Part shown: positions 51,147 to 60,928 of the stretch, piece after piece | How positions within the stretch are numbered: the stretch's first letter is position 1 | How the letters are laid out: every line of letters begins with the position of its first letter | Origin: Rhodopseudomonas palustris | Lineage (GTDB): Bacteria > Pseudomonadota > Alphaproteobacteria > Rhizobiales > Xanthobacteraceae | NCBI RefSeq assembly: GCF_003591005.1 | Contig: NZ_QYYD01000026.1 | Coordinates: 1 to 64,000 of the forward strand | Direction: 5' to 3' | Length of the DNA stretch: 64,000 bases | Position numbers and translations under genes: made by a program | The notes under the pieces: generated by a model | Database searches by the model: none | The model's input: the letters and a program-made list of their open reading frames with translations, nothing else | What the model was told of the DNA's origin: nothing

Positions 51147-51824
51147 GTGGATGGACGCCCTGTGCCGGATCTCGACTGGTTGAAGCAATTTCCCGCACTG
51201 GCCACGATGCCGGAGGGCGAACGCGCGCCGCTCGCCGCCGGCGCGATGGCGATGAACGCGCCGGCCGGCACGACGGTGTATGCGCCAGGCGAGCCGTGTA
51301 ACGCCTTCGTCCTGGTGATCGATGGCGGCGTCCGCGTGTATCAGCTCGATGCCGACGGCAACGAGATCGTGCTGTACCGGCTCGGCCCCGGCAGCATCTG
51401 CATCCTCACGACGTTGGCGCTGCTCGCCTCCGACGCCTACAGCGCCTTCGCCATCACCGAGACGCCCGTGCACGCGATGGCGCTGCCGGCCGCGACCTTC
51501 AATGATCTGATGGCGCGTTCGGCGCAATTCCGCAGCTTCGTGTTCGGCGCCCAGGCGGCGCGGATGGCCGATCTGATGACGGTGATCCAGAACGTCGCCT
51601 TCGCGTCGATCGAATCGCGGCTGGCGGCACGATTGCTGACGCTGGCCGGCGGCGGCCGCGAATTGTCGATCACCCATCAGCAACTCGCCGCCGAGATCGG
51701 TAGCGCCCGCGAGGTCGTCAGCCGCCAGCTCAAGACGTTCGAGCGCCGCGGTTGGGTCAGCCTGGGCCGCGGCCGGGTCGAGCTGCGCAACGCCGCGCCG
51801 CTGCGCGCTGCCGCCGGGCATTGA
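51147..51824 (+). CDS. Crp/Fnr family transcriptional regulator
   Basis: 225 residues from a GTG at 51147 (a second GTG at 51162 is possible). The cyclic-nucleotide-like beta-barrel covers residues about 30-125 (GTTVYAPGEPCNAFVLVIDG, LYRLGPGSICILTTLALL), then a dimer helix and winged helix-turn-helix with ITHQQLAAEIGSAREVVSR. The recognition helix EVVSR fits the ExxSR pattern of FNR/FixK proteins that read TTGAT, matching the perfect anaerobox upstream. The FNR-type four-Cys cluster is absent, so it does not sense oxygen by an FNR iron-sulfur centre. It likely controls the DUF2892 and AhpD-like genes that follow. Confidence 0.92.
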   Translation: MDGRPVPDLDWLKQFPALATMPEGERAPLAAGAMAMNAPAGTTVYAPGEPCNAFVLVIDGGVRVYQLDADGNEIVLYRLGPGSICILTTLALLASDAYSAFAITETPVHAMALPAATFNDLMARSAQFRSFVFGAQAARMADLMTVIQNVAFASIESRLAARLLTLAGGGRELSITHQQLAAEIGSAREVVSRQLKTFERRGWVSLGRGRVELRNAAPLRAAAGH

Positions 51825-51837
51825 ATTTCTCGGCCCG

Positions 51838-51850
51838 GTGACTTCGTCAC
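51838..51850. promoter_or_regulatory. GTGAC-TTC-GTCAC inverted repeat
   Basis: A perfect five-base inverted repeat around three bases, 64 bases before the DUF2892 start and just after the regulator stop. It resembles a Crp half-site pair (GTGA/TCAC) but with a five-base rather than six-base core spacer. It is a candidate site for the adjacent regulator or another factor. Confidence 0.45.
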
Positions 51851-51913
51851 AGACGACTTATCCCCTCGCGCCGTAGACAGGCAGCGTCACTCAACCAAGC
51901 GAGGGGAAACACC

Positions 51914-52105
51914 ATGACCACCAATGTCGGAATGATCGATCGTCTGCTGCGCGCCGTCGTCGGCATCGGCCTGATTACTTGGGCGCTGACCGGCGGCCCG
52001 ATCTGGGCGTGGGTCGGCGTCGTGCCGCTGCTGACCGCCGCGGTCGGTTTCTGCCCGGCCTACACGCTGTTCGGCATCCGGACCTGCCCGGCCAAGCAGT
52101 CCTGA
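51914..52105 (+). CDS. DUF2892 (YgaP-like) inner membrane protein
   Basis: 63 residues. NVGMIDRLLRAVVGIGLI followed by PIWAWVGVVPLLTAAVGFCP is the standard DUF2892 two-helix form, ending in the conserved CPAYTLFGIRTCP with two Cys. In YgaP a domain like this anchors a rhodanese; standalone copies often accompany sulfur or redox genes. A strong GAGGGGAAACACC ribosome site precedes it. It lies between the Crp/Fnr regulator and an AhpD-like gene. Confidence 0.9.
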   Translation: MTTNVGMIDRLLRAVVGIGLITWALTGGPIWAWVGVVPLLTAAVGFCPAYTLFGIRTCPAKQS

Positions 52106-52123
52106 TCGACGCGTTCGTCATCG

Positions 52124-52154
52124 CTCCCGGAATCGGTCAAGGCCGATCCGGGAG
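52124..52154 (+). terminator. Hairpin between DUF2892 and AhpD-like genes
   Basis: CTCCCGGAATCGG-TCAAGG-CCGATCCGGGAG forms a long stem with one bulge, followed by TGTTCTCATT. It may terminate the short DUF2892 transcript or attenuate into the next gene, 22 bases downstream. Confidence 0.55.
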
Positions 52155-52175
52155 TGTTCTCATTCAGGTGAAACC

Positions 52176-52541
52176 ATGCACAAGAACTGGATCGATCTGA
52201 CGGGCGAATTGTCGGTGGCCCTGCGCGAAGTCCGCACCGGCGCGCCCGATGTGATGAAGGGCTTCTCGGCGATCGCGCAGGCGGCGCTCAAGGCCAACGC
52301 GCTCGACACCAAGAACAAGGAGCTGATCGCGCTGGCGATCTCGGTCGCGACGCGCTGCGACGGCTGCATCGGCTTCCACGCCGAAGCCGCGGTGAAACAG
52401 GGCGCCACCCGCGACGAGATCATGGAAACGATGGGCATGGCGATATACATGGGCGCCGGCCCCAGCGTGATGTACGCCGCACAGGCCGTTGAAGCGTATG
52501 ATCAGTTCGCGAAGAAGAAGGCGGCGGCGACACCGGCATAG
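52176..52541 (+). CDS. Carboxymuconolactone decarboxylase / AhpD-like protein
   Basis: 121 residues. The AhpD active-site pattern is intact: Cys61, Cys64 and His68 in TRCDGCIGFHAEAA, with an acidic residue upstream (KELIALAISVATR). Such proteins are small disulfide reductases or peroxidases; those with CxxC are more likely redox enzymes than lactone decarboxylases. It sits downstream of a Crp/Fnr regulator and DUF2892 gene, suggesting a redox-response group. Confidence 0.92.
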   Translation: MHKNWIDLTGELSVALREVRTGAPDVMKGFSAIAQAALKANALDTKNKELIALAISVATRCDGCIGFHAEAAVKQGATRDEIMETMGMAIYMGAGPSVMYAAQAVEAYDQFAKKKAAATPA

Positions 52542-52572
52542 TTGGGCGAAACCTCACCCCTTCGTACCAGGC

Positions 52573-52663
52573 CGTAGGGTGGGTTAGCGCAAAGCGCGTA
52601 ACCCACCATCCATGGTGAGGGCCTTGATGGGTTACGGCGCAAGAGCGCCTAACCCATCCTACG
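52573..52663. repeat. GTAGGATGGGTT palindromic repeat
   Basis: CGTAGGGTGGGTTAGCGCAA at the left and CCTAACCCATCCTACG at the right, about 90 bases in all and able to form a long hairpin. Two further copies lie at 58507-58583 and 59561-59643. Confidence 0.8.
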
Positions 52664-52689
52664 ACCGTACCGACTCACTGCTCGCGTCG

Positions 52690-52745
52690 CCCTCACCCCA
52701 ACCCTCTCCCGCAAGCGGGAGAGGGAGCGCGCTGTGCTTGGGGCG
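52690..52745. repeat. Palindromic intergenic repeat (CTCTCCCGC family)
   Basis: CCCTCACCCCAACCCTCTCC, with core CTCTCCCGCAAGCGGGAGAG and GGAGCGCGCTG following. The same three blocks recur at 59770-59820 almost unchanged. Confidence 0.75.
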
Positions 52746-52767
52746 AGGCCTCATGCCATCGTGCGAA

Positions 52768-54447
52768 CTACGCCGCTCGCGCCAGCTTCACCTTGCGGCC
52801 GAGCAGCTGATCGATGAGTGCTTCTGGATCCGCCGGCACCATGTCTCCACGCCAGGCGATGTGTTGGTCGGTGCGGACTAGCAGCAGGGCGTGGTCGTAC
52901 AGCGCGGCGGTTTCGGGGGGGATGTCGATGACTTCGATCGGCGCGCCGGCGCGGCGCAGCGGCGCTATCAACGCGTCGACGACGATCGCCGGATCGCGGC
53001 GCAGCAGCGTGTAGCCGGCGCTGAGCGTATCGGTGATCGGCCGGCCGTCCGGCATCCGTGAGAACGGCATGCGGCAGCCCGGCACGGTCGAGGGCGTGAA
53101 GTCCGCCATGCTGTAGGCCGGCGGCGACGCGTCGTCGGAAACGATAATCGGCGATCGATCGTAGAAGTAACCGAAGTTCAGCCCGCCGCAGCAATATTGC
53201 TGCACGTTGAGATCGTATGCGGCCTGGCCGACGCGCTGCCGCGCTTCGTCGCCCTCGGGACCGTCCGCTTCCACCTCGGGCGGCACCGCACGGCGCTGGC
53301 CCAGCACCTTGCCGGCCATGTCCATGGCGAAGTGCGACACCTGTTCGGTGATCGGCAGTCGCTCCGCCTCGTAGGCGTCTAGGATGTCGGGTGATGCCCA
53401 GCCTTGCAGCACGGCACCGAGCAGCCAGGCAAGATTAGTAGCATCGGCGATGCCGGCATTCATGCCGTAACCCGCATACGGCATCCACAGATGGGCGGCG
53501 TCGCCGCAGATGAAGGCCCGACCGTCGCGGAATTTGTCGGCGACCAGCCGCCGGCCGACCCAATCTTCTTTGCTGAGCACCTCGTACTCGAAGTCCTCGC
53601 CGACGCCCAGGATGGTGCGGATCGACCAGTCGCGGTCCACGGTGTCGAAGGTTTCCTCGGCGCGGTTGAGGTGATTGTGGATCAGCCAGGTCTCGCGGCC
53701 GTCGATCGCCACCAATGTGCCGCAGCGCCGCGGGTTGAGCGCCAGCGTCATCCAGGCCGGCTTGCCGAGCATGCCGAGCAGCCGCGGCGCGCGGATATAG
53801 GTCGACTGCACGTTCTGGATCACCGGTGTGCCGGAGAGTTGCGCGCCGATCGCCTTGCGCACCAGCGAGCGCGCGCCATCGCAGCCAACCAGGTAGTCGG
53901 CGCGCAGCGTGAAGGTCTCGTCGTCGTCGAGCCTGCGCAGGCTGGCGGTGACGCCGTGCTCGTCCTGCACGAAACTCTCGAACGCCGTCCGATTGAGGAT
54001 GGTGACGCCGCTGGTGGCGGCCGCATAGGCGAACAGCACCGGCTCGAGATAGATCTGGTTGATGCGATGCGGCGGTTCCGCGGTCGGCCAGTGTGTATCG
54101 GGCCCTTCGGTCGCGGTGTAGCGATCACGCCGGCTCGGGATCGGAATGCGCGACATCTCGATGCCGGTCGCCGTGGTGCGATATGCGCAGTCGTTCGGAT
54201 AGTCCGCCGGTAGACCGGTGTCGCGCAGCTGCTGCGCCACGCCGAGCCGGCGGAACACTTCCATCGAGCGGGCCGAAACGTGATTGCACTTGACGCTCGG
54301 CGGCTCGCCGGCGCTGCGCGTCTCCACCACGGTCACCTTGATGCCACGTTGCGCCAGATCGATCGCCAGCGTCAGCCCGACAGGTCCTGCGCCGACAATG
54401 ACGACGCTTGACTCGGAGGCAGAATACGACGTGGAGTGATCGGGCAT
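52768..54447 (-). CDS. FAD-dependent aromatic-type monooxygenase
   Basis: 559 residues from the ATG at 54447; an ATG at 54492 would add 15 residues and consume the divergent promoter region. The dinucleotide fold VVIVGAGPVGLTLAIDLAQRG is at the N terminus, LVGCDGARSLVRKAIGA is the DG motif and FICGDAAHLWMPYAGYGMNA the GD motif. This is the PheA/TfdB/MhpA-like class of flavin hydroxylases that act on aromatic rings using NAD(P)H and oxygen. The C-terminal thioredoxin-like domain is present. It is divergent from a Bug-type binding protein, which may capture its substrate. Confidence 0.9.
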   Translation of the reverse strand: MPDHSTSYSASESSVVIVGAGPVGLTLAIDLAQRGIKVTVVETRSAGEPPSVKCNHVSARSMEVFRRLGVAQQLRDTGLPADYPNDCAYRTTATGIEMSRIPIPSRRDRYTATEGPDTHWPTAEPPHRINQIYLEPVLFAYAAATSGVTILNRTAFESFVQDEHGVTASLRRLDDDETFTLRADYLVGCDGARSLVRKAIGAQLSGTPVIQNVQSTYIRAPRLLGMLGKPAWMTLALNPRRCGTLVAIDGRETWLIHNHLNRAEETFDTVDRDWSIRTILGVGEDFEYEVLSKEDWVGRRLVADKFRDGRAFICGDAAHLWMPYAGYGMNAGIADATNLAWLLGAVLQGWASPDILDAYEAERLPITEQVSHFAMDMAGKVLGQRRAVPPEVEADGPEGDEARQRVGQAAYDLNVQQYCCGGLNFGYFYDRSPIIVSDDASPPAYSMADFTPSTVPGCRMPFSRMPDGRPITDTLSAGYTLLRRDPAIVVDALIAPLRRAGAPIEVIDIPPETAALYDHALLLVRTDQHIAWRGDMVPADPEALIDQLLGRKVKLARAA

Positions 54448-54494
54448 CGTCACCGTCCGCTTACTAAAAACAACATCATTGGGGAGGACCATAG

Positions 54495-55496
54495 ATGCTT
54501 CGCCGTCCGAGGCAATACCAACCGCGCCGGAACCCGCTGCTGATCGCGGCCCTGCTAATCGCTGGCTTCGTATTGCCGTCGGCGGCGCGCGCGGGCTATC
54601 CGGATCATCCGATCAAGATCATCGTGACATTTCCGCCCGGCGGAAGCGCCGACATCGTGCTGCGTGCGCTGCAACCGTCGATCGCCGAGGATCTCGGCCA
54701 GCCTTTGGTGATCGAGAACCGCGCCGGCGCCGGCGGCAATATCGGCATCGGCGCCGTGGTGCAGTCGCCGCCCGACGGCTACACGCTCGGCGTCGCGGCG
54801 GCGGGCGTGCTCACCGTCAATCCGCATCTCAATCCGTCGGCGATGAACTTTGATCCGTTGAAGGATCTGGCGCCGGTGACGCTGCTCGCGAAGATCCCGT
54901 TCGTGGTGGTGTCGTCACCATCGGCGAAGCTGCCGATGCTCAAGGATGTCATCGACACCGCCAAGGCCAAGCCCGGCGCGCTGTCGATCGGCCATGGCGG
55001 CAACGGCACGGCGATGCATCTGACCTCGGCGCTGCTCGAGCAGAAAGCCGGCATCGATCTGCAACTGGTGTCGTATCGCGGCACGGCGCCGGCCGCGACC
55101 GACGTGCTCGCCGGCCACATCCCGCTTGCGGTGCTGGATATCCCGGCGTCGCAGCAGCTGATCCGCGACGGCCGGCTGACCGCACTCGGCGTCTCGGCCG
55201 CCAAGAGGGTGAGCTTCCTGCCCGACGTGCCATCGCTGGCCGAGCTCGGCGTCAAGGATTTCGAATCCGTCGGCTGGTTTGGCCTGGTGGCGCCGGCCGC
55301 GACGCCGCCCGACATTCTGGCGCGGCTCAACGCGGCGTTCGTCAAAGCGCTCCGCGATCCCGCCGCGGTCGAGAAGATCCGCACCCTCGGCGCCGAACCA
55401 TCCCCCACCAGCGCCGCCGACTTCGCCGCATTCATCCGGGCTGAGCATGGCAAATGGGGCGAGGTGATCAAGGCCGCGGGAATTAAGGGGGAGTAG
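54495..55496 (+). CDS. Tripartite tricarboxylate transporter substrate-binding protein (Bug/TctC)
   Basis: 333 residues with a signal peptide cut near SAARA (about residue 33). The Bug family fold is clear: YPDHPIKIIVTFPPGGSADI, IENRAGAGGNIGIGAV, SPPDGYTLGVAAAGVLTVNP and the C-terminal VAPAATPPDILARLNAAF. These proteins bind carboxylates and other small solutes for TctAB transporters, which are absent here. The ATG at 54495 follows GGGGAGGACCATAG. It is divergent from the monooxygenase gene with 47 bases between starts. Confidence 0.93.
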   Translation: MLRRPRQYQPRRNPLLIAALLIAGFVLPSAARAGYPDHPIKIIVTFPPGGSADIVLRALQPSIAEDLGQPLVIENRAGAGGNIGIGAVVQSPPDGYTLGVAAAGVLTVNPHLNPSAMNFDPLKDLAPVTLLAKIPFVVVSSPSAKLPMLKDVIDTAKAKPGALSIGHGGNGTAMHLTSALLEQKAGIDLQLVSYRGTAPAATDVLAGHIPLAVLDIPASQQLIRDGRLTALGVSAAKRVSFLPDVPSLAELGVKDFESVGWFGLVAPAATPPDILARLNAAFVKALRDPAAVEKIRTLGAEPSPTSAADFAAFIRAEHGKWGEVIKAAGIKGE

Positions 55497-55983
55497 CAAG
55501 ACCGCTCGCCGTCATTGTGAGCCAACGGGTCGGCGCAGAGCGCCGCCCGATGACAGGCTCCGCGAAGCAATCCAGCCCCGCGCACGGACTAACCTCTCCC
55601 CGCGCGCGGGGAGAGGTCGGATTGCGCAGCAATCCAGGTGAGGGGGCGTCTTCACGCGGCCGAGCGTCAGCTTGTCGCGACAAACGCTGAGAGTCACTGC
55701 CCGCGTCGCCCCTCACCCCAACCCTCTCCCCGCAAGAGCGGGGCGAGGGAGCTCGCCGTGCTTGGGGCGAAGGAGCGCGCCGCGAGCGGGGAGAGGGAGC
55801 GGGCTGCGTTGCGGGGAGGGATCGTGCTTGCCTGGCTTGCCGTGCTCCGCGGGCGGATCGACGGCATGCTGTGCCCCACCTGCATTCCGCTGTGCGACAG
55901 GTGCAGGCGGCCTCGCAGCGGCGCGGGTTGCGTCGCCCGGCGGGCTGCGTCATATGGACGGCACTTGTTCCAGAGAGTGACCC
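55497..55983. repeat. Repeat-filled intergenic region
   Basis: 487 bases without a gene. From about 55590 to 55800 several copies of the CTCTCCCC/GGGGAGAG repeat occur in both orientations (CTCTCCCCGCGCGCGGGGAG, ACCCTCTCCCCGCAAGAGCG). I looked for an FMN riboswitch ahead of ribB at 55850-55983 and did not find its conserved blocks. Confidence 0.6.
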
Positions 55984-57063
55984 ATGGCGCACCCGATCCA
56001 GGACGTTCTGCAAGCCTTCGCCGCCGGCGAAATCGTCGTCGTCACCGATGACGACGACCGCGAGGGCGAGGGCGATCTCGTCGTCGCCGCCTCGTTGTGT
56101 ACGGCCGAGAAGATGGCTTTCATCATCCGCCACACCTCCGGCATCGTCTGCGCACCGATTACGTCGGACGATGCGCGCCGCCTCCGGCTCGATCCGATGG
56201 TGGCGCATAACGACAGCAATCACACCACCGCCTTTACGGTCTCGATCGACTACAAGCCCGACAACGGCACCGGTATCTCGGCCGACGAGCGCGCCTCGTG
56301 CTGCCGCGCGCTGGCCAATCCCAACGCCGGCGCCAACGATTTTGCCCGTCCGGGCCACATCTTCCCGCTGATCGCGCGCGATGGCGGCGTGTTGCTGCGC
56401 TCCGGCCACACCGAGGCCGCGGTCGATCTGTGCCGGCTCGCCGGCCTGCCGCCGGTCGGCGTGATCAGCGAACTGATGAACGACGACGGCACCGTCACCA
56501 AGGGTGCTCAGGTCGTTGAATTCGCCAGGAAGCACAACCTCAAGCTCGTTACCATCGCCGACCTGATCGCGCATCGCCAGGCGCGAGAAAAGCTGATCGA
56601 GCGCGTCGCCACGTTCCCGATGGAAAGCCCGATCGGCCCGATGCAGGGCTATGCCTATCGCTCTCCGTTCGACGAGATTGCGCATCTCGCCTGCGTCTAC
56701 AATGGCATCGGCGACGGCAAGAACGTGCTGACGCGGTTCCACAAGCCGAACATCGTCAAGGATATCTTCACCGGCCCGCGCCGGATGGAAGCGGTGCTGG
56801 ATCACTTCAGGAAAAACGGTTCCGGCGTGCTGATCTATCTGCGCGACGGCGCTGCTGGCGTTCCTGTCGCGCCGATCGACGAGCCGAAATCAGCCGAGGC
56901 CGATCGTCACCGGCAATGGCGCGAGATCGGCGTGGGCGCCCAGATCCTGCGCGATCTCGGCGTCAGTTCGATCCGGCATCTCACCTCGTCGCAGCTCGAC
57001 TACAAAGGGCTGTCGGGGTTCGGCATTGAGATCGTCGGCAACGAGCACCTTGAAGGCTCCTGA
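55984..57063 (+). CDS. ribB: 3,4-dihydroxy-2-butanone-4-phosphate synthase RibB with decayed GCH II half
   Basis: 359 residues. Residues 1-205 are a complete DHBP synthase that converts ribulose 5-phosphate to the four-carbon riboflavin precursor: VVTDDDDREGEGDLVVAA, HTSGIVCAP, ARPGHIFPLIARDGGVLLRS-like region and HTEAAVDLCRLAG. Residues 210-359 align with GTP cyclohydrolase II, but the zinc-binding Cys cluster is missing (NVLTRFHKPNIVKDIFTG) and the EGRG motif is replaced by RDGAAG, so that half should be inactive. A separate RibA is expected elsewhere. The C-terminal IGVGAQILRDLGVSSIRHL is well kept, suggesting a structural role. Confidence 0.92.
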   Translation: MAHPIQDVLQAFAAGEIVVVTDDDDREGEGDLVVAASLCTAEKMAFIIRHTSGIVCAPITSDDARRLRLDPMVAHNDSNHTTAFTVSIDYKPDNGTGISADERASCCRALANPNAGANDFARPGHIFPLIARDGGVLLRSGHTEAAVDLCRLAGLPPVGVISELMNDDGTVTKGAQVVEFARKHNLKLVTIADLIAHRQAREKLIERVATFPMESPIGPMQGYAYRSPFDEIAHLACVYNGIGDGKNVLTRFHKPNIVKDIFTGPRRMEAVLDHFRKNGSGVLIYLRDGAAGVPVAPIDEPKSAEADRHRQWREIGVGAQILRDLGVSSIRHLTSSQLDYKGLSGFGIEIVGNEHLEGS

Positions 57064-57127
57064 TCCAGGTCTTACCCTCAAAAGTCACATCTCCCGAGAC
57101 GGCGGAAACGTCTGAAAGGACCACTGC

Positions 57128-58342
<1,215 letters not shown>

Positions 58343-58367
58343 GACGGGTGAGCACCACCTCTCAACG

Positions 58368-58583
58368 TCATTCCGGGATGCGCCTTCTTGGGCGCAGGCC
58401 TGGAATCCATACTCCCGGCGGTGGTTATGGATTCCGGGCTCGCGCGGAGCCTGTCATCGGGCCGGCTGAAGGCCGGACCCGGTGGCGCGCCCCGGAATGA
58501 CGAACGCGTAGGATGGGTTGAGCGCAGCGAAACCCATCACGCGATGACCAAGATGGGTTTCGCTGCCGCTCAACCCATCCTAC
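58368..58583. repeat. Two palindromic intergenic repeats
   Basis: 58368-58500 resembles the repeats at the left end of the window (CGTCATTCCGGGATGCGCC at left, GCGCGCCCCGGAATGACG at right). 58507-58583 is the second copy of the GTAGGATGGGTT element (CGTAGGATGGGTTGAGCGCA / GCTCAACCCATCCTAC). They fill the gap between gcdH and the metallo-hydrolase gene. Confidence 0.8.
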
Positions 58584-58615
58584 AAACTAACAACAACATT
58601 ATGGTTGGGAAGCGC

Positions 58616-59548
58616 ATGAGCGACGCCAGCGACAGTTCCGACGACGTTCCGTTCAATCGCGACTTCCCGCTGCAAGCCGGCGTGGTCGAGGAGATCCGGC
58701 CCGGGCTGCGCCGCGTGCTGTGTAACAACCCGTCGCCGTTCACCTTCACCGGCACCGTCAGCTACATCATCGGCACCGGCAAGGTTGCGATCGTCGATCC
58801 CGGCCCGGACGACGAAGCCCACGCGCAGGCGCTGATCGATGCGGTGAAGGGCGAGACCGTCACCCATATCCTGGTCACCCACACCCACAAGGACCACTCG
58901 CCCGGTACGCCGCGCCTGAAGGCCGCCACCGGCGCCACCGTTTATGCCGAAGGCCCGCACCGCGCGTCGCGGCCGTATTTCGAGAGCGAGACGGTGTCGA
59001 CCGAATCCGGCGCCGACCGCGCGTTCCGGCCCGACGTCACCATCCGAGACGGCGACGTGATCGAGGGCGACGGCTGGGCGGTCGCGGCGGTGGCGACGCC
59101 GGGCCACACCGCCAACCACATGGCGTTCGCCTGGACGGACCGCGACGCGATCTTCGTCGGCGATCACGTGATGGGCTGGTCGACCTCGATCGTCGCGCCG
59201 CCGGACGGCTCGATGGTCGACTACATGACGTCGCTCGACCGCCTGATCGGCCGCGACGAGCAACTGTATCTGTCCGGCCACGGCGCCGAGATCCTTGAAG
59301 GCCCGCGCTACTCGCGCTTTTTGAAGCGCCACCGCGTCGCCCGCGAAGCCTCGATCCTGCACCGCCTTGCCAAGGGCGAGACCGACATCCCGACGATGGT
59401 GCGTGCCATTTATATCGGCATCGACCCGCGTTTGATGGGCGCCGCCGGCTACTCGGTGCTGGCGCATCTCGAAGATCTGGTGACACGCGGCGTGGTTGCG
59501 ACGGACGGCGATCCGCTGATCGGTGGCCGGTACAGGCTGGCGAAGTAA
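58616..59548 (+). CDS. MBL-fold metallo-hydrolase (LACTB2-like)
   Basis: 310 residues from the ATG at 58616 (MSDASDSSDDVP); an ATG at 58601 is the alternative. The metallo-beta-lactamase motif THTHKDHSPG binds two zinc ions, with VATPGHTANHMAF, VGDHVMGWSTSIVAPPDG and LSGHGAEI supplying further ligands. A C-terminal helical winged domain (RAIYIGIDPRLMGAAGYSVL) is typical of the LACTB2/hydroxyacylglutathione-hydrolase-like branch, which includes thioesterases and RNases. Its place after gcdH suggests thioester hydrolysis, but this is only context. Confidence 0.9.
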   Translation: MSDASDSSDDVPFNRDFPLQAGVVEEIRPGLRRVLCNNPSPFTFTGTVSYIIGTGKVAIVDPGPDDEAHAQALIDAVKGETVTHILVTHTHKDHSPGTPRLKAATGATVYAEGPHRASRPYFESETVSTESGADRAFRPDVTIRDGDVIEGDGWAVAAVATPGHTANHMAFAWTDRDAIFVGDHVMGWSTSIVAPPDGSMVDYMTSLDRLIGRDEQLYLSGHGAEILEGPRYSRFLKRHRVAREASILHRLAKGETDIPTMVRAIYIGIDPRLMGAAGYSVLAHLEDLVTRGVVATDGDPLIGGRYRLAK

Positions 59549-59560
59549 CAGCCGCTGCCT

Positions 59561-59643
59561 CGTAGGATGGGTTGAGCGAAAGCGAAACCCATCGCCCCCG
59601 CACGAACGCTTGATGGGTTTCGCTGCGCTCAACCCATCCTACA
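59561..59643. repeat. GTAGGATGGGTT palindromic repeat, third copy
   Basis: CGTAGGATGGGTTGAGCGAA at the left and GCGCTCAACCCATCCTAC at the right. It begins 12 bases after the metallo-hydrolase stop and may act as a terminator. Confidence 0.8.
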
Positions 59644-59682
59644 GCTCCTGTGAGGCAGAGACCCGCAACCGGCCCAGCGCCA

Positions 59683-59830
59683 TCTCTCCCGCTTGCGGGA
59701 GAGGTCGGATCGCGGAGCGATCCGGGTGAGGGCACTCCTCTCGCGAGTCGCTGAGTCCGTGCTCGTGTCGCCCTCACCCCAACCCTCTCCCGCAAGCGGG
59801 AGAGGGAGCGCGCTGCGGCGCGAGGTCGGC
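59683..59830. repeat. Inverted pair of CTCTCCCGC repeats
   Basis: A left copy (CTCTCCCGCTTGCGGGAGAG) is followed by GATCGCGGAGCGATC and a right copy (CTCTCCCGCAAGCGGGAGAG), between convergent genes. Confidence 0.75.
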
Positions 59831-59837
59831 GCTCCCG

Positions 59838-60689
59838 TTACTTCTTCGGCGCCGCCTTGCCCTTCGCCGGCTGCTTTGGCTCGGGCTCCGGCTTCGGCGC
59901 CGGCGCGTTCTCCGCGGCGGTGGTGATGTCTTCGCTGAGCTTGGCGATCCGGGTGGCGTTGCTGCCGAGGTCGCTTTCGAAGTAGCGCGAGGCGGAGCGG
60001 ATATCGATGCGGGCGCCGTCGCCGTCGGGCAGGATGCGGATCGTCACGTCCTCGGGCAGGCCCATCACCTCGGTGCGCGCCACCGCCTCGATATGGCCCT
60101 CGCGCCGCGGCGGCTGCGGCGGTCGCGAATCCACCACGCGCCATTTGCGGCGATTGACTAGATTGAGCGTGATGTCATGGGCGCGCTGCACCGGCAGGTC
60201 GACCTGCACGGTTTCCAGGCTCGGATAGGCGGCGCGCTGCAGCTCGGCCGAATACAGCCCGGCATAGACCGCGGTGTTGACGCCGTCGCCGACCCGAAGC
60301 CGCGCCAGCGTCTCGAATTTCGGCGGATCGATCGCGTCGGTGGTGATGTCGTGGATCTTCGGCAGGCTGCGATATTTCCAGCCGAGATAGGCGGGGTAAG
60401 CCAGGATCATCACATCGATCAGTAGCGCCAGCAGGATGCGCGCCATGCCGCGCGAGCCGTTCTGCCAGATCGCCGCGAAGCCGGCCAGCGCCAGCACGAT
60501 CGACAGTCCGGCCAGCGCCAGCGCGCCAAAGAAAGTGGCGATCGCCGGCCGCACTTCGAGGAAATCGAACCGCACCACCAGCGTCGACACCACGGCGGCG
60601 ATCGCTGCGAACACCGCAAGCCGGCGCGCCCACACCGCCAGGCTCGACACGGGCTCCATCTGATAGGGAGCGGAAAACCTGCGCGCCAT
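59838..60689 (-). CDS. DUF1499 membrane protein
   Basis: 283 residues. Three hydrophobic segments occupy residues about 20-120 (LAVFAAIAAVVSTLVV, FFGALALAGLSIVLALAGF, ILLALLIDVMILAYPAYLG), then a DUF1499 domain from about 130 (DITTDAIDPPKFETLARL, RKWRVVDSRPP, EAVARTEVMGLPEDVTIRI, IDIRSASRYFESDLGSNATR). The C-terminal tail is Pro/Lys-rich. DUF1499 has no assigned reaction. The domain's common N-terminal partner is a signal peptide; here it is fused to a membrane part. Confidence 0.9.
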   Translation of the reverse strand: MARRFSAPYQMEPVSSLAVWARRLAVFAAIAAVVSTLVVRFDFLEVRPAIATFFGALALAGLSIVLALAGFAAIWQNGSRGMARILLALLIDVMILAYPAYLGWKYRSLPKIHDITTDAIDPPKFETLARLRVGDGVNTAVYAGLYSAELQRAAYPSLETVQVDLPVQRAHDITLNLVNRRKWRVVDSRPPQPPRREGHIEAVARTEVMGLPEDVTIRILPDGDGARIDIRSASRYFESDLGSNATRIAKLSEDITTAAENAPAPKPEPEPKQPAKGKAAPKK

Positions 60690-60928
60690 CGGGTCCGTTC
60701 TGCCGGGTTAGGGCCGCACCGCCAGCGAGACGTCCCACGATGCAACGCCTGTTGAGACCATGGCAGGCGCTGGATTTCAAGGCCGGATTGGTCGCCGCCT
60801 CGGCCCGGGACCGCACCGCGACGGCCAGCCACCAAGACGGAGCCGACGCCGATCAAAGACCATTCGACGTTGCTGTCGCACACTGAGCGGCAGAGTTGCG
60901 CAGCTTGCTCGTAGCAAGGACGGGAGCG

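Noticed and set aside
55850-55983. FMN riboswitch ahead of ribB
   Set aside because: I looked for its conserved helices and loop blocks and did not find them; the region is mostly repeat DNA.
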